Below, in pieces: positions 63,647 through 64,000 of a DNA stretch of 64,000 bases. Position 1 is the stretch's first letter. Every line of letters begins with the position of its first letter. The DNA lies in the NCBI RefSeq assembly GCF_000971215.1, contig NZ_BBMA01000008.1:63517-127516 (forward strand), given 5' to 3'. The notes below the pieces were generated by a model. It saw only the letters and a list, made by a program, of their open reading frames with translations. It searched no databases and was not told the origin of the DNA. The translations under genes were made by a program, and so were the position numbers. This DNA is from Demequina silvatica (GTDB taxonomy: Bacteria; Actinomycetota; Actinomycetes; Actinomycetales; Demequinaceae).

Positions 63647-63979
63647 TCACGCACGCGTCGCGACGGTGAGCAGCACCGCGCAGTCGGTCACGGCGGTGAG
63701 GCCGTGCCGTTCGGGCGGGATGACCAGGTAGTCGCCCTCGCCGAGGGTCTCGTCGGCGCTCGCGGTGGTGAGCTCGACGTCGCCGCGCAGCACCTGGAGG
63801 GTCGCCTCACCGGGGCTCTCATGGTCGTGGAGCCGGTGGCCGGCCGCCAGCGCGATCACCGTCTGGCGCAGGTCGCTGTCCCTGTCTCCCATGAGCGTGA
63901 CGGAGTGCCGGCCGCTCGACTCGGCTCGGGCGAGCTCGAGCTGCGCGTCGGCGACCTCGGCGAGTCCCTGCACGTCCAT
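63647..63979 (-). CDS. small cupin-domain protein
   Basis: 110 residues from ATG at 63979. A single cupin barrel with motif 1 GHRLHDHESPGEATLQVLRG (His, His and Glu metal ligands) and motif 2 GDYLVIPPERHGL. The substrate is unknown; such one-domain cupins can be metal-binding sensors, isomerases or dioxygenase-like. It is the last gene visible before the right edge. Confidence 0.8.
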   Translation of the reverse strand: MDVQGLAEVADAQLELARAESSGRHSVTLMGDRDSDLRQTVIALAAGHRLHDHESPGEATLQVLRGDVELTTASADETLGEGDYLVIPPERHGLTAVTDCAVLLTVATRA

Positions 63980-64000
63980 CCCGGCCCCCTGACCCCGGCG

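Overview
The window is gene-dense chromosomal DNA of very high G+C content (roughly 73% by eye). It comes from a Gram-positive actinobacterium, most likely a member of the Micrococcales (Cellulomonas/Demequina-like). The reasons are the gene order of the division and cell-wall (dcw) cluster running into sepF-yggT-divIVA, the clgR-DUF3046-recA-recX string, the divergent lexA/LysM pair beside nrdR, the frequent GTG starts, and the TCGAAC-N4-GTTCGA type SOS boxes. I see no rRNA, tRNA, CRISPR array, insertion sequence or prophage, and no gap between genes longer than about 210 bases.

Layout. 1-116 is the first codons of dnaE. 189-9803 holds a lipoprotein, the DEAH helicase hrpA, a membrane-anchored hydrolase, and then, on the minus strand, a GNAT acetyltransferase, rluD, lspA, a TraR/DksA zinc-finger protein, divIVA and yggT. 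9825-26336 is a complete dcw cluster read on the minus strand: mraZ-rsmH-ftsL-ftsI-murE-murF-mraY-murD-ftsW-murG-murC-ftsQ-ftsZ-pgeF-sepF. Most junctions overlap by 4-8 bases. It carries a phased MraZ-box array, a mraW-type structured RNA between mraZ and rsmH, and a perfect palindrome in front of ftsZ. 26539-30943 is a divergent moxR/DUF58/transglutaminase operon.

30978-40187 is a mosaic of single genes: DUF3040, a spermidine-synthase-like methyltransferase, a cold-shock protein, a PAC2 protein, the RNA polymerase recycling factor helR, a secreted or anchored metalloprotease, serA, a DEAD-box helicase and nrdR. 40244-44915 is the SOS divergon (LysM division inhibitor / lexA) followed by a DinG-type helicase and hflX. 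45016-54552 contains a RsmC-like methyltransferase and a long minus-strand series: pgsA, pncC, clgR-like, DUF3046, recA, recX, rny, miaB, miaA, dapF and a YdeI-like gene. 54639-63979 holds a CapA-like exported protein, a GGDEF-EAL protein overlapping ftsK, RNase J, dapA and a small cupin.

The most unusual signal belongs to no gene. The decamer GGACGATGCG, usually preceded by more G and followed by a G/C-rich tail close to CGGCCGGG, occurs 22 times exactly (12 on the plus strand, 10 on the minus strand), with several one-base variants. Base composition alone predicts fewer than one copy. Copies lie in intergenic gaps and, inside genes, mostly in poorly conserved tails and linkers, read in two preferred frames (D-D-A or A-S-S). 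In one place two copies form a perfect 13-bp inverted repeat just after the RNase J gene. This is how DNA-uptake-type sequences or other dispersed protein-recognition sites look. I know of no such element described for this group, but I cannot search.
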